This document shows positions 1-8,145 of a stretch of 64,000 bases of DNA, piece after piece (within the stretch, counting starts at the first letter, position 1; each line of letters starts with the position of its first letter). The notes below the pieces were generated by a model. The model ran no database searches. It saw only the letters and a program-made list of their open reading frames with translations, and was not told the origin of the DNA. The DNA is from JAUVRX01 sp049664225 (lineage in GTDB: Bacteria; Acidobacteriota; Thermoanaerobaculia; Multivoradales; JAHEKO01). The stretch spans positions 1-64,000 of the forward strand of contig JBATEX010000057.1 of the NCBI GenBank assembly GCA_049664225.1, in the 5' to 3' direction. A program made the position numbers and the translations under genes.

Positions 1-280
1 GTCTTTGAGGCCGTGGGGCAATGAAGCACTGGGAGCTGGGACCATGGACCACGATCTGGTGTCGACCCGTCCGGCGGTCCGCAGGGGGACGGCGGCGGCC
101 TTGTAGGGGAGCCCCTCACGGGCTCCCGCTGGAGGGGGCAAGCCCCTCCCCTACATTCGGGAGGGCCGCCACCTTGTCTCCTCTTCGCGCCTCATCTGTC
201 TTGCCCTTCGATGGCCCTTGCGCTGCGCTCGACTCGGCACCCCACAGTCGAGCCACCCGGACGAACCTCGGGCACCAATA

Positions 281-332
281 GGGGTGTGAGGGCTTAGGGG
301 TGTAGGGGCCTAGGGGGCTAGGGGGCTAGGGC
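281..332 (+). repeat. G-rich degenerate tandem repeat, G-quadruplex-like
   Basis: About seven runs of three to five G follow each other, separated by 3-5 bases such as TGTA, CCTA and CTA. The unit is roughly (C)TAGGGG. The pattern satisfies the usual intramolecular G-quadruplex rule on the plus strand. A related but more degenerate G-rich series (GGGGCAGT/GGGGCAAT) lies near 35420-35490. No coding function is apparent. Confidence 0.5.
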
Positions 333-350
333 TTGAGCCTCTGTTGCCCC

Positions 351-490
351 AAGCCCTCAAAGACTGGCCGGAAGCAATGCCCGGCCACTTCACCCCCTAC
401 TGCCCCAAGGATCGACAGGGAGGTACGACCGGGCTCCTCAACCCCCAAGCCCTCAAAGGTCGGCCGGGAGGTACGACCGGACGCCTCAAC
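351..490 (+). repeat. REP-like palindromic repeats, cluster 1
   Basis: Two clear units and one degenerate unit share the left flank AAGCCCTCAAAG, then a roughly 20-base imperfect palindrome, then a (C)CTCAACCC or TTCACCCC right flank. Unit one has arms GGCCGG (366-371) and CCGGCC (381-386). Unit two has GGCCGG (462-467) and CCGG (477-480). A degenerate unit lies at about 400-443. The same family appears at 35280-35418 (inverted) and 35730-35815. Hairpin pairing is conserved while the sequence varies. Confidence 0.65.
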
Positions 491-518
491 CCTCGTAGAC
501 CGTCGAGAACTCTACGGT

Positions 519-1376
519 CTACAGAATCCGCATTACTTCGTCGCCGTAGAGCAATGGCGGGCTCGATGGCTCAGGAGAACCGCCAAGTGGCTCCACTGTG
601 ATGCTGACCGCAATGGTGCCGCCAGGCATGGTCTCCGAAGTTAGCTCGGTGCGGGATCCAGGTCTGGGATCGAAGGTCCCTGCACTGACCTGGGAGCCCT
701 CTTCGGTGATGAACCAGAGCTGGTAGGCCCGATCCTCGGGGCTCGGCTCGAGCCCGTCGATGCGTAGGTACCAGTGTTGATGGTCGGGTGCCACGAACAG
801 CGTCGCCGTCGGCGGCGCTTCGGCCAGTCGCTCCTCCATCGGATAGAGGCTGCAGACCTCTACTCCCGACGCGGCCAGCACCGACAGTTTGGCCTGTGCC
901 TCCACGAGCTCCTGTTGATACCGCTCCAGCTCCCCGGATTGCAGATTCACCTCTCTCAGATGACCTGCAATCTTCGCTATCTCCTCTTGCTGACGCTCCA
1001 TCTCGACGCGCTGCCATCCAGACACACCCAGGACAGCCAAAAAAAGACCTGCCGCGAGTGGTATAGCCCACTTCCTCCAACCGCTGGCACCTCTCGTCGG
1101 CCACCATGCGGCGATCCGCTCCTCCTGCTTGGCGACCCGACTTCCACCCTCGCCACTCAGGCTGGCCATGAGCCTCTTTTTCGTCGCCGGCGAGGGTTGT
1201 ACTGGATCAAGCTCGTATGGCAACAGACCGACGATCTCGAGATAGCTCCGCAGCTGACTCTCACCGGTGTCGCCTGTGATTTCTGGGGCTGGCACGACGC
1301 CCTCGTTCAGACGATCCAACAGATCGCCTGCCAGTCGATCTTCCCGGGTCACGAAACCCTCCTGATCCCGACTCAC
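519..1376 (-). CDS. Anti-sigma factor, RskA-like
   Basis: Likely a membrane anti-sigma factor that holds the ECF sigma factor encoded just upstream. Seen in the 285-residue protein: a cytoplasmic N-terminal part with the typical short segment 'GLLPYELDPVQPSPATKKRL' (about 50-69), one transmembrane helix at about 102-121, a coiled-coil stretch at about 122-170, and an extracytoplasmic domain with 'YQLWFITEEG' and 'TIAVSITVEP' strings typical of the anti-sigma-K factor (RskA) family. It starts with GTG overlapping the sigma stop (GTGA), which implies translational coupling. In this family release of sigma usually needs proteolysis; the signal here is unknown. Confidence 0.88.
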   Translation of the reverse strand: MSRDQEGFVTREDRLAGDLLDRLNEGVVPAPEITGDTGESQLRSYLEIVGLLPYELDPVQPSPATKKRLMASLSGEGGSRVAKQEERIAAWWPTRGASGWRKWAIPLAAGLFLAVLGVSGWQRVEMERQQEEIAKIAGHLREVNLQSGELERYQQELVEAQAKLSVLAASGVEVCSLYPMEERLAEAPPTATLFVAPDHQHWYLRIDGLEPSPEDRAYQLWFITEEGSQVSAGTFDPRPGSRTELTSETMPGGTIAVSITVEPLGGSPEPSSPPLLYGDEVMRIL

Positions 1377-1981
1377 AACAAGTCTCCAATCTCCTCCTGC
1401 AAAGCGGCTCGGAGCTTCTTCATCGCCAGCAGGGTTCGAGTCTTGACGGTGCCCAATGGGATTCCGGTCTCCTCGGCAATCTCGCTTTGCGTGGAGCCAC
1501 CGTAGAAGGCCAACTCCAAGACCTGACGTTGCTCTCGGGGCAGCTTCGACATTTCCTCGTCGAGGCGCCGCTGTCTCTCGTGCAGTAGTACGTCTCCCAT
1601 ACCGGTCGGGGATGTATGCGAGGCCGGCTTCTCCTGCTGAGCCGCCGTCACCGTACGCATCTGAACTTGTCGACTCCTCAAGCGGTCGATGGCCCGGCTG
1701 CGGGTGATCAGCACCAACCAGGTGGAGACCGAGGACCTCTTCGGGTCGTATCTGGCTGCCTGATTCCAGACCTGAAGGAAGGCCTCCTGCAGGATCTCCT
1801 CGGCGTCCTCGGAATTACCCAAGACACGATAGGCCAAGGCCAACAGCATGCTCGAAAAGCGGTCGTAGAGCTCGGCCACTGCCTCCTGTTTCCGGCCCAC
1901 AATGGCACGGAGCAACTCTTTGTCATCGATCCGTGATGGGTTGCCGGAACCAGCGCCTGGAGAATTGTCGGAAGGCTGCAT
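1373..1981 (-). CDS. ECF RNA polymerase sigma factor, SigK-like
   Basis: Extracytoplasmic-function sigma-70 factor directing RNA polymerase to a small stress regulon. Region 2 is visible at about 35-105 (DAEEILQEAFLQVWNQA and the RSRAIDRLR tail). Region 4 is visible at about 145-195 (LPREQRQVLELAFYGG, then the helix-turn-helix EIAEETGIPLGTVKTR). Its 202 residues are normal for the family. The cognate anti-sigma gene overlaps its 3' end by 4 bases. The pair faces a divergent gene at 2031, so about 50 bases are shared for regulation. Autoregulation is likely by family precedent, but I did not find a convincing ECF promoter. Confidence 0.93.
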   Translation of the reverse strand: MQPSDNSPGAGSGNPSRIDDKELLRAIVGRKQEAVAELYDRFSSMLLALAYRVLGNSEDAEEILQEAFLQVWNQAARYDPKRSSVSTWLVLITRSRAIDRLRSRQVQMRTVTAAQQEKPASHTSPTGMGDVLLHERQRRLDEEMSKLPREQRQVLELAFYGGSTQSEIAEETGIPLGTVKTRTLLAMKKLRAALQEEIGDLL

Positions 1982-2030
1982 CTCGAGATGTCGGTCCTGT
2001 CAGGGGGTGTCGGTAGGATAGCATGCAGCC

Positions 2031-2534
2031 ATGGACTCCCCGGCTCGACGACTGACTGTTATTGGAGGCTCCGTTTGTTCGGATGACCAGCGTCGACTGG
2101 CGCTCGAAACCGGTCGGGAGATAGCCCGAGCCGGTGCGATTCTGCTGTGCGGAGGACGCAGCGGAGTCATGGAGGCTGCGGCCGAGGGTGCTCAGTCCGA
2201 GGGCGGCTCTACGGTAGGAATCATGCCAGGATCCGGCCCCGATGAGAGTCCTCCCAACCCCTATATCGGATTGCCCATCTACACCGGGATCGGACAGGCC
2301 CGAAACCAGGTCCTGGTGCTGTCAGGCGAAGCCGTGATCGGCATCGGAGGCAGTTGGGGAACGTTGACTGAGATCGGCTTGTCGATCCGACATGGCATCC
2401 CGGTCGTCCTACTGGACAGCTGGACCCTCGAGCCTCCCGACGGCAAAGCCGAACCTCTTCTCCAACGCGCTTCGAGCCCGGCCGAAGCTGTCGAAATCGC
2501 CATGCGCGCTGCCAACGGGGTCCCTCGAGGATGA
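2031..2534 (+). CDS. TIGR00725 / LOG-like Rossmann-fold protein
   Basis: A 167-residue single-domain Rossmann protein of the TIGR00725 group, related to lysine-decarboxylase-like (LOG) and molybdenum-cofactor-carrier proteins. Visible landmarks are the N-terminal 'TVIGGSVCSDDQ', 'ILLCGGRSGVMEAAAEGA' and the nucleotide-binding loop 'GIGGSWGTLTEIGL'. The LOG catalytic motif PGGxGTxxE is altered (IGGSWGTLTE), so phosphoribohydrolase activity should not be assumed. It overlaps the thioesterase gene by 4 bases (ATGA), so the two are probably co-translated. The true substrate is not known. Confidence 0.8.
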   Translation: MDSPARRLTVIGGSVCSDDQRRLALETGREIARAGAILLCGGRSGVMEAAAEGAQSEGGSTVGIMPGSGPDESPPNPYIGLPIYTGIGQARNQVLVLSGEAVIGIGGSWGTLTEIGLSIRHGIPVVLLDSWTLEPPDGKAEPLLQRASSPAEAVEIAMRAANGVPRG

Positions 2535-2935
2535 CCGAGACCGCCAAGCACGATCGACCGGAAGCGCCCCGCCAGCCCGCCATCCGAGTGATGATGATGC
2601 CCAGGGACACCAATGCCCTGGGGACGATCTTCGGCGGCATCATCCTTTCCTATATCGATCAGGCAGGCGCCGTGGAAGCGCACCGTCACGCCAAGGGCCG
2701 ACTCGTCACCGTGGCCATGCGCGAGGTCGAGTTTCACCAACCGGTCTTTGTCGGTGACCTGGTGAGCTTCTATGCTGAGCCCATTCGCCTCGGCAACACC
2801 TCTATCACGATCAAGGTCGTGGTCGAGGCCGAGCGCCGCACCAGCGGTGGCGATCGGGTCCTGGTAACCCAGGCCGAGGTGGTCTTCGTGCAAGTCGACC
2901 TAGACAATCGACCTATTCCCCTCGCCCGTCGATAG
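2531..2935 (+). CDS. Acyl-CoA thioesterase, hotdog fold (YciA/BFIT-like)
   Basis: Hotdog-fold thioesterase that probably hydrolyses acyl-CoA to free acid and CoA in the cytosol. The 134-residue protein has the family start 'MMMPRDTNALGTIFGGIILS' (about 17-36) followed by YIDQAG, which carries the acidic residue of the active-site helix. The later strands 'REVEFHQPVFVGDLVSFYAE' are typical of the acyl-CoA hydrolase group that includes YciA and cytosolic long-chain thioesterases. It starts in an ATGA overlap with the preceding gene. Chain-length preference cannot be read from the sequence. Confidence 0.87.
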   Translation: MTETAKHDRPEAPRQPAIRVMMMPRDTNALGTIFGGIILSYIDQAGAVEAHRHAKGRLVTVAMREVEFHQPVFVGDLVSFYAEPIRLGNTSITIKVVVEAERRTSGGDRVLVTQAEVVFVQVDLDNRPIPLARR

Positions 2936-2974
2936 GCCCCAGCCGGCAACCGAACAGCTTATCTTCTGCGGGTG

Positions 2975-3553
2975 CTAGTCCGCCCGGAAAGGCTCGTAGC
3001 AATTGCGGCAGCGGGCTTCGTAGGCCTCGACGTCGCCGACCTGCACCTGCTCCTGGCCTCCCGCGATGCGTTGGCTGTAATGCGCCAGCCCGCCGCAACG
3101 GACGCATACAGCGTGCACCTTGTCGACGAATTCGGCCAGCGCCAGGATCTGCGGCATGGGACCAAAGGGCCTGCGCTCGTAATCTTGATCGAGACCGGCC
3201 ACGATTACCCGCACCCCGCGATCGGCCAACTGGCTGACAGCCCCGACCAGACCGTCGTCGAAGAACTGAGCTTCGTCGATGCCGATCACCTCCACCTCGG
3301 GCTCGGCTCGGCGTAGCAACTCGGCCGAGTCGGCTACCGTGCAGGCATCCACAGTCCGGTTGTCCCGGGTCACCAACACCTCCGGGCCGTGCCTCGAATC
3401 TAGGACGGGCTTGAACACCTGGATCCGTTGGCGGGCGATGAGAGCCCTGCGTAGACGGCGCACGAGCTCCTCACTCTTGCCCGAGAACATGCCGCCCGTG
3501 ACCACCTCCAAGCGGCCCGGACGTCCTTCGTGGATCTTCGCGTCGGAGGGCAT
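2975..3553 (-). CDS. tdk: Thymidine kinase
   Basis: Type II thymidine kinase, salvaging thymidine to dTMP with ATP. The 192-residue protein has the P-loop GGMFSGKS, the lid/catalytic segment VIGIDEAQFFDD (Glu as base), the DRxxxP-like 'DQDYERRPFGPMPQIL', and a zinc site with Cys pairs CVRC and CRNC. The open frame runs upstream to 4075, but that part has no family similarity and covers the divergent DUF2203 gene. I therefore start at the ATG at 3553, which gives the standard N-terminus just before 'GRLEVVTGGMFSGKSEE'. Confidence 0.93.
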   Translation of the reverse strand: MPSDAKIHEGRPGRLEVVTGGMFSGKSEELVRRLRRALIARQRIQVFKPVLDSRHGPEVLVTRDNRTVDACTVADSAELLRRAEPEVEVIGIDEAQFFDDGLVGAVSQLADRGVRVIVAGLDQDYERRPFGPMPQILALAEFVDKVHAVCVRCGGLAHYSQRIAGGQEQVQVGDVEAYEARCRNCYEPFRAD

Positions 3554-3634
3554 GGCACCGCGGATGGTATCGCGCCCTCCTCTCTCTGTCATCCACTGCA
3601 CCTCGCATCTCACAGCTGCTAAGCTCCGGCCCCT

Positions 3635-3979
3635 ATGGATCGAGGCGACAGGATCTTCACCTATGAGGAGGCACTGAATACCTTCCCCGTTATTCGCGAT
3701 CTGACAGATCGAGCGATCCATCAGATTCGGGCTATCTACAACGGCATTCAAAGCCGCGAGGAGATGGAGCGGCGACAGAACGAGCTGGAGGGCGCCACCT
3801 CTCAGGTCATCGAAGCCTGGTCTGAAGAGGTCACTGCGATAGGGTGTCTGGTCAAAGGCCTGTGGCTGGTCGACTGGGACTGTGGCGACGGTTTCTACTG
3901 CTGGCGCTACCCTGAGGGCTCCATCGGGCACTTTCACACCTACGACGACGGATTCAACGGTCGAATGCCCATCAACTGA
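3635..3979 (+). CDS. DUF2203 family protein
   Basis: A 114-residue protein of the DUF2203 family, whose function is unknown. It has the usual layout: an N-terminal 'FTYEEALNTFPVIRDLTDRA' leading into a helical, charged middle (about 30-75), then the conserved C-terminal block 'GLWLVDWDCGDGFYCWRYPE' and 'GHFHTYDDGFNGR'. It is transcribed divergently from tdk with an 81-base gap. About 180 bases without a gene follow before the Fe-S carrier. Confidence 0.8.
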   Translation: MDRGDRIFTYEEALNTFPVIRDLTDRAIHQIRAIYNGIQSREEMERRQNELEGATSQVIEAWSEEVTAIGCLVKGLWLVDWDCGDGFYCWRYPEGSIGHFHTYDDGFNGRMPIN

Positions 3980-4156
3980 GCTCCCTGGCCAAGGGTCGAG
4001 AGTGCCGATTCCATGACTCTGAGAGGGAATTCTCCGTCGCGCCGCCCTGTTTTCAACCCTGACCCGATGAATCATTGCCCTGTCGCCGCGAGATAGCAGG
4101 CATGTGGGGCGAGTCGACTATCGACGAGACCGGAAGAACCGAGAGGAGCGACACCG

Positions 4157-4540
4157 ATGGAACCCACCACACAGGCCCCGAGTTCGGAGACCCCCGGTGC
4201 CGGCGATCAGGACCCCATCAGGTTGACCGATAAAGCCGTCCAGATGATCAAGCTCACACGTGAGCAAGAGGGAATCGAAGAAAGCCATGGCCTGAGAGTT
4301 GCCGTGAGAGGTGGTGGTTGCAGTGGGATGGAGTACGCCCTCGACTTCGAGCGTGAGCCGAGGGATAACGACTTCGTCATCGCCTACGACGGCTTGCAGG
4401 TCTACATCGACGCCATCAGTGCCCGGTATCTCCAGGGCACCGAAATCGACTATGTCCTGGGAGCGACCGGGGCAGGATTCAAGTTCAACAACCCCAACGC
4501 CACGGGTAGTTGCGGTTGCGGATCTTCGTTCTCCGTCTGA
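4157..4540 (+). CDS. A-type iron-sulfur cluster carrier (IscA/ErpA/SufA-like)
   Basis: A-type carrier that accepts Fe-S clusters and passes them to apo-enzymes. The 127-residue protein has the three conserved cysteines in GGCSG (about residue 55) and the C-terminal CGCGSSFSV, plus 'RLTDKAVQMIKLTREQEG' at the N-terminus. A GAGGAG ribosome site sits 8 bases before the ATG. The clusters of the respiratory proteins in this window (Rieske, ActB) would be plausible clients, but that is inference. It converges on the ygfZ-like gene, another Fe-S repair protein. Whether it is an IscA, SufA or ErpA ortholog is not resolvable here. Confidence 0.92.
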   Translation: MEPTTQAPSSETPGAGDQDPIRLTDKAVQMIKLTREQEGIEESHGLRVAVRGGGCSGMEYALDFEREPRDNDFVIAYDGLQVYIDAISARYLQGTEIDYVLGATGAGFKFNNPNATGSCGCGSSFSV

Positions 4541-4563
4541 AACAAGCTGGCAGCTCGGTCGGT

Positions 4564-5592
4564 CTAGGCGCTCGAGGGTGACCTGACCACCTTCGCCCGC
4601 CCTCCACCCTCGAGGTCCAGCCGAGTACCCACTTCTGCCGCCCGACGCTGCAGCATCGCGATACCCACCACCGATCCCAATCGAGGCGAGAAGGTAGCGC
4701 TGGTCAACGTGCCGGCCTGTCTATCCTCGAGAGAGAGCACCGATCCCGGGCCAGGAACCTCGTCCAGGTCGATAGCGAGCCCACAGAGGAGCTTGCTGAC
4801 CTGGCCTCTGTAGTGCAATCGAGCCACCACCTCCTGTCCCAGATAGCAGCCCTTGGAGTAGCTGACCGCTTCGTCTTCACCGGTCTCCTGCGGCAGATTG
4901 GCCTCTCCGAAATCCCTTCCGAACCACGGGATCCCGGCCTCGATACGGAACCGATCCAGAGCCTGGTATCCAACCAGTCTCGCCCCGAAAGGTCGACCTG
5001 CATCCAGCAGGCGGCTGACGAGCGCTTCGGCATCGGCAGCCGGCGGCCAAACCGTCAGGGCGGGTATGCTCCAACGCCCGTCCGAGGAGACCAAAACCTC
5101 GCCGCCACTCTCGCCCTCGATCGCCAGGTGACGAACCCGCCACGGGCGATCCGGCAACAGGGCGGGCTCGAAGACCAACTCGAGAGCGGCTCGCGCCTGC
5201 GAGCCGACGAGCGTCAGCGGCATCAGACCCTTGAGCGGCTCGATCTCCACACGATCGATGACGATGAAGCGCTTCAGGTGATCGAGGAGCCGGGGACCCT
5301 GGCCAGCGGGAAGCTCGAGCCAAACGGAGTCCTCGAGCACTCTGATGGTGGTGTCTGCCTGAATGTGCCCTTTGGCATCGAGGACAAAGCCATAGGCGCC
5401 TTCGCCGAGCCCGAGCCCAGCGATCTCGCAGGTCACTTTTCCATTCAGGTACGTAACCCGATCCTCACCACGAACACGCAGAGTGTCGGGCCAATTGCGA
5501 GCTACGACTCCGACCCCGTCCACCAGAGCCTCGTACTCGGCCTCCACGGAACCGTAGTTAGATACTACTTCGGTGCCCTCATCGAGCCGCAT
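4564..5592 (-). CDS. ygfZ: YgfZ/GcvT-like folate-binding protein
   Basis: Tetrahydrofolate-dependent protein related to the glycine cleavage T-protein; the YgfZ family supports maintenance of Fe-S enzymes. The diagnostic motif KGCYLGQE is present near residue 230, followed by VVARLHYRG. The frame is open to 5667, but the ATG at 5592 has a strong GGGAGG ribosome site 7 bases upstream and gives the usual 'VEAEYEALVDGVGVV' N-terminus. I chose it (342 residues). It converges on the A-type carrier gene, consistent with a shared Fe-S theme. Confidence 0.9.
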   Translation of the reverse strand: MRLDEGTEVVSNYGSVEAEYEALVDGVGVVARNWPDTLRVRGEDRVTYLNGKVTCEIAGLGLGEGAYGFVLDAKGHIQADTTIRVLEDSVWLELPAGQGPRLLDHLKRFIVIDRVEIEPLKGLMPLTLVGSQARAALELVFEPALLPDRPWRVRHLAIEGESGGEVLVSSDGRWSIPALTVWPPAADAEALVSRLLDAGRPFGARLVGYQALDRFRIEAGIPWFGRDFGEANLPQETGEDEAVSYSKGCYLGQEVVARLHYRGQVSKLLCGLAIDLDEVPGPGSVLSLEDRQAGTLTSATFSPRLGSVVGIAMLQRRAAEVGTRLDLEGGGRAKVVRSPSSA

Positions 5593-5730
5593 CAACTCGC
5601 CTCCCAGACCCCGTAGCAACGCCGAGCTGGCATGGGAGTTGCCTGTCACTCGAGGAGAATCCGGCATGTCAAGAGTCTACCAACCGGTCAACTGTGCCCC
5701 TCACCCTGGCTCGACAGGTACAATGCGCCG

Positions 5731-6576
5731 ATGTCCGAAATTCGGTCTTTTGGCCTCCAAGCAGGCGACGGCAGAGAGCTGCTGGGGGTCATCCATACCC
5801 CGCAACAGATTGGCCCAAGGCCGACGGTTGTCGTCTGTCACGGCTTCAAAGGCTTCATGGACTGGGGGTTCTTTCCCTATCTGGCAGAGCTGCTAGCGGA
5901 GCGAGGATTTGCCGTGGTCCGATTCAACTTCACGGGCTCTGGAATGAGGCCCGGCGATGAGCTCGTCGCCGACACGGAGGCCTTCGGCCACGCCACTTTC
6001 AGCCAGGACCTGAGAGACCTGGAAAGGGTCCTGGCAGCGCTGGGTACCGAGATAGGGGAAGGCTTGGTCGATCCCGAGAGAATCGGCTTATACGGGCACA
6101 GTCGCGGTGGCGGAATCGCCACGCTGGCCGCCGCCCGGCACGTCTGGCGCAGAAGACTCCGCGCCCTTGTCACCTGGGCGGCGGTGAGCTCTTTCGACCG
6201 CCTGACGCCCGAGGAGAAGGAGGCCTGGCGACGATGTGGGTACGTCACTGTGGTCAATGGCCGCACGGGCCAACAGTTGGCTGTCGACGCATTGGTTCTC
6301 GAGGACCTGGAGAGATTCCGGCACCACCTCGATCCGCAGGCTGCAGGCTCTGCCAGGCTGGCACCATGGTTGATTCTGCACGGCGACCAGGACGAGACCG
6401 TGCCCGTGAACGAGGCCCGTCTACTCGCTGCCCATGCAGCCGCACCCTGCCAGCTGAACCTAATTCGGGGCGGCAACCACACCTTCGGTGTCAAGCACCC
6501 CTTCGACGGCCCCACGCCGCAGCTGATAGAGGCCCTCAACGCCACTCAACAGTGGTTCCGGACTTACCTCGGCTGA
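5731..6576 (+). CDS. Alpha/beta hydrolase (dienelactone hydrolase/peptidase-like)
   Basis: Cytosolic serine hydrolase of the alpha/beta fold, 281 residues. Seen: oxyanion region 'VVCHGFKGFMDWGF', nucleophile elbow GHSRGGG (GxSxG), acid in 'LHGDQDETVP', and histidine in 'GGNHTFG'. Together they give a complete Ser-Asp-His triad. Substrate unknown. The frame opens at 5632, but the extra N-terminus overlaps the upstream control region of the divergent ygfZ gene and shows no fold features, so I start at the ATG at 5731. The gene runs convergently into the HAD gene with a 16-base gap. Confidence 0.85.
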   Translation: MSEIRSFGLQAGDGRELLGVIHTPQQIGPRPTVVVCHGFKGFMDWGFFPYLAELLAERGFAVVRFNFTGSGMRPGDELVADTEAFGHATFSQDLRDLERVLAALGTEIGEGLVDPERIGLYGHSRGGGIATLAAARHVWRRRLRALVTWAAVSSFDRLTPEEKEAWRRCGYVTVVNGRTGQQLAVDALVLEDLERFRHHLDPQAAGSARLAPWLILHGDQDETVPVNEARLLAAHAAAPCQLNLIRGGNHTFGVKHPFDGPTPQLIEALNATQQWFRTYLG

Positions 6577-6592
6577 CCTGGCTGACAGGATT

Positions 6593-7300
6593 TCAAGACC
6601 CAAAGACCGGGTGGATTCGCTCGGCCTCCTTCAACTCCGCCAGAACCCAATCGGCACCGGTTGTCTCGAGATGCTCGCGGGACGTGTATCCCGTGGCCAC
6701 CGCAGCCGCCCTGATGCCATGGGCTCGGGCGCAGGCAACGTCCCGCGGGCTGTCGCCCACAATGAGGGTTTCCCGTGGATCGAAGGGGCGACCCCGATCC
6801 TGCAAGGCCCGCTCCAGCGCCACCGGGGGTAGGTCGGAGCGATCGGCCCGGTCGTCCCCGAAGGCACCAAACGGAAAGAACCGATTCAGGTCGAAGCAGG
6901 CGAGCTTGCTCCGGGCTCCGCCCTCCCAGTTGCCCGTCAGTAGCCCAAGAGTCACGTCGGAAGCCTCTTCGAGCTTCGTGAGCACGGCTACGACATCCGG
7001 TAGCAGCTTCATGTCATCAGCCGTAAGCTGCTCTCTCATGCGACCGAGATAGACCTTCTTGACATCGGGCAGAAGACTGAGAATCCGCTCTTCAGAGACT
7101 CCGGCTCCCTGCATCAACTCGGTGACGATCTGTGGGTCCGTCTTGCCTGAGAAGCTGTGGTTGTCGATGTCCCCAGCCTGGCCGTAGACACTCTGGAGAG
7201 ACTCACCAAACCACCGGCGCAGACGACGTCCACCCTTGAGAAGGGTGCCATCGATATCGAAGAGAATCAGCCGGGGACGGAACGAATTCATGACATGCAC
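6593..7300 (-). CDS. HAD-superfamily hydrolase (phosphoglycolate phosphatase-like)
   Basis: Phosphatase of the haloacid dehalogenase superfamily. Seen: motif I LFDIDGTLLKGG with both aspartates, a helical cap (about 25-85) as in the phosphoglycolate phosphatase subgroup, motif II 'LLTGNWEG', and motif III/IV with a conserved Lys region then LIVGDSPRDVACA. 235 residues is normal. ATG codons at 7300 and 7291 are both possible starts. It lies 24 bases downstream of the enoyl-CoA hydratase gene, so it may be the last gene of that operon. Substrate not determined. Confidence 0.86.
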   Translation of the reverse strand: MHVMNSFRPRLILFDIDGTLLKGGRRLRRWFGESLQSVYGQAGDIDNHSFSGKTDPQIVTELMQGAGVSEERILSLLPDVKKVYLGRMREQLTADDMKLLPDVVAVLTKLEEASDVTLGLLTGNWEGGARSKLACFDLNRFFPFGAFGDDRADRSDLPPVALERALQDRGRPFDPRETLIVGDSPRDVACARAHGIRAAAVATGYTSREHLETTGADWVLAELKEAERIHPVFGS

Positions 7301-7324
7301 CCTGCGAGGTGACTGCCGGAGAGT

Positions 7325-8122
7325 CTATTCTCCAGACTCTCGCCACGAGGGCGGTGCCTTGGTTGCGAGGAAAGTCGCAATACCGCGCCGGCAGTCCTCG
7401 GTCGCCCGCGCTTCCGCGTTGGCGACGGCTGCCCTCTGCAGCGCCTCCTCCAGGGGTAGCCCCTGGACCTCCAACAGAAGCCGCTTGGTGCGCGCGACCG
7501 ATTCCGAGCTCGCCCTCTCGAGGATTCCGATCGCCAGCTGTTCGCCCGCATCGCGCAGATCGTCTTCGGCTACGACCCGGTTGACGAGACCGGTGTCGAG
7601 AGCCTTTTGCGCCGTGATGAACTCCGGGTTGAGCAGCATTTCTCGGATGTCCGAGCCTCGCATGCGCAGTGGCAGATAGGTCGCGACCAGGGCAGCTACG
7701 AAGCCGATGCGCACCTCGCTGTAGAGAAAACGGGACGTCGCCGTCGCCACCACGAAATCGTGTGCCGTGGCCAGGCCGCAGCCACCGGCCACACAGGCGC
7801 CCTGGACCATCGCTACTGTCAGCGCCTCCTGCCGCAGCACCGACTCGAAAAGGTCTCGCAGACGGCCGGAATCCTCTCGGTTCGCCTCCGGCCCGGCATC
7901 CAGCAGGTTCCCCAGGTGCGACAAATCGGCGCCGGCTGAGAAGTGCTTTCCGGCGGCGCCCAATAAGACAGCTCGAATTCCCTTGGCTCGGAGGTCGCTT
8001 CCATAGAGCTCGGTCAAGGCTTCCACCAAACCCGGAGATAGGGCGTTCGCACGCGCTGGATCTTTCAGGGTCACCCGGAGGAGATCCCTTTCCTGCTTCG
8101 TCTCGAGGAATTTGTGGATCAT
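7325..8122 (-). CDS. Enoyl-CoA hydratase/isomerase family protein
   Basis: Crotonase-fold enzyme acting on acyl-CoA, 265 residues. Seen: the oxyanion-hole segments 'HFSAGADLSHL' and 'GACVAGGCGLA', a glutamate in FLYSEVRIGF at the usual catalytic position, and the C-terminal helices 'RTKRLLLEVQGLPLEEAL'. It is 23 bases from the acyl-CoA carboxylase beta-subunit gene. That pairing is common in leucine degradation, where methylcrotonyl-CoA carboxylase feeds methylglutaconyl-CoA hydratase. The specific assignment is inference from context. Confidence 0.87.
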   Translation of the reverse strand: MIHKFLETKQERDLLRVTLKDPARANALSPGLVEALTELYGSDLRAKGIRAVLLGAAGKHFSAGADLSHLGNLLDAGPEANREDSGRLRDLFESVLRQEALTVAMVQGACVAGGCGLATAHDFVVATATSRFLYSEVRIGFVAALVATYLPLRMRGSDIREMLLNPEFITAQKALDTGLVNRVVAEDDLRDAGEQLAIGILERASSESVARTKRLLLEVQGLPLEEALQRAAVANAEARATEDCRRGIATFLATKAPPSWRESGE

Positions 8123-8145
8123 GGTGAGGACACCGACCTGCTACT

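Larger units (their letters stand above)
1..518. other. Gene-free repeat-rich spacer
   Basis: I see no credible gene here; the open frames are short, low in complexity and overlap repeats. The stretch holds a G-rich tract (281-332) and REP-like hairpin units (351-490). The first ten bases match the inverse of the 'CCTCAAAGAC' flank of those units, so another copy probably continues to the left of the window. Parts resemble the spacer at 35101-35850, for example a shared CCACCCGGACGAACCTC-like string near 255 and 35676. Confidence 0.7.

Noticed and set aside
351..490. CRISPR array
   Set aside because: Units are few, unequal, contain palindromic cores with variable arms rather than unique spacers, and no cas gene is present.
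3554..4075. N-terminal extension of thymidine kinase
   Set aside because: It has no kinase similarity and covers the divergent DUF2203 gene; the ATG at 3553 gives the family-standard protein.
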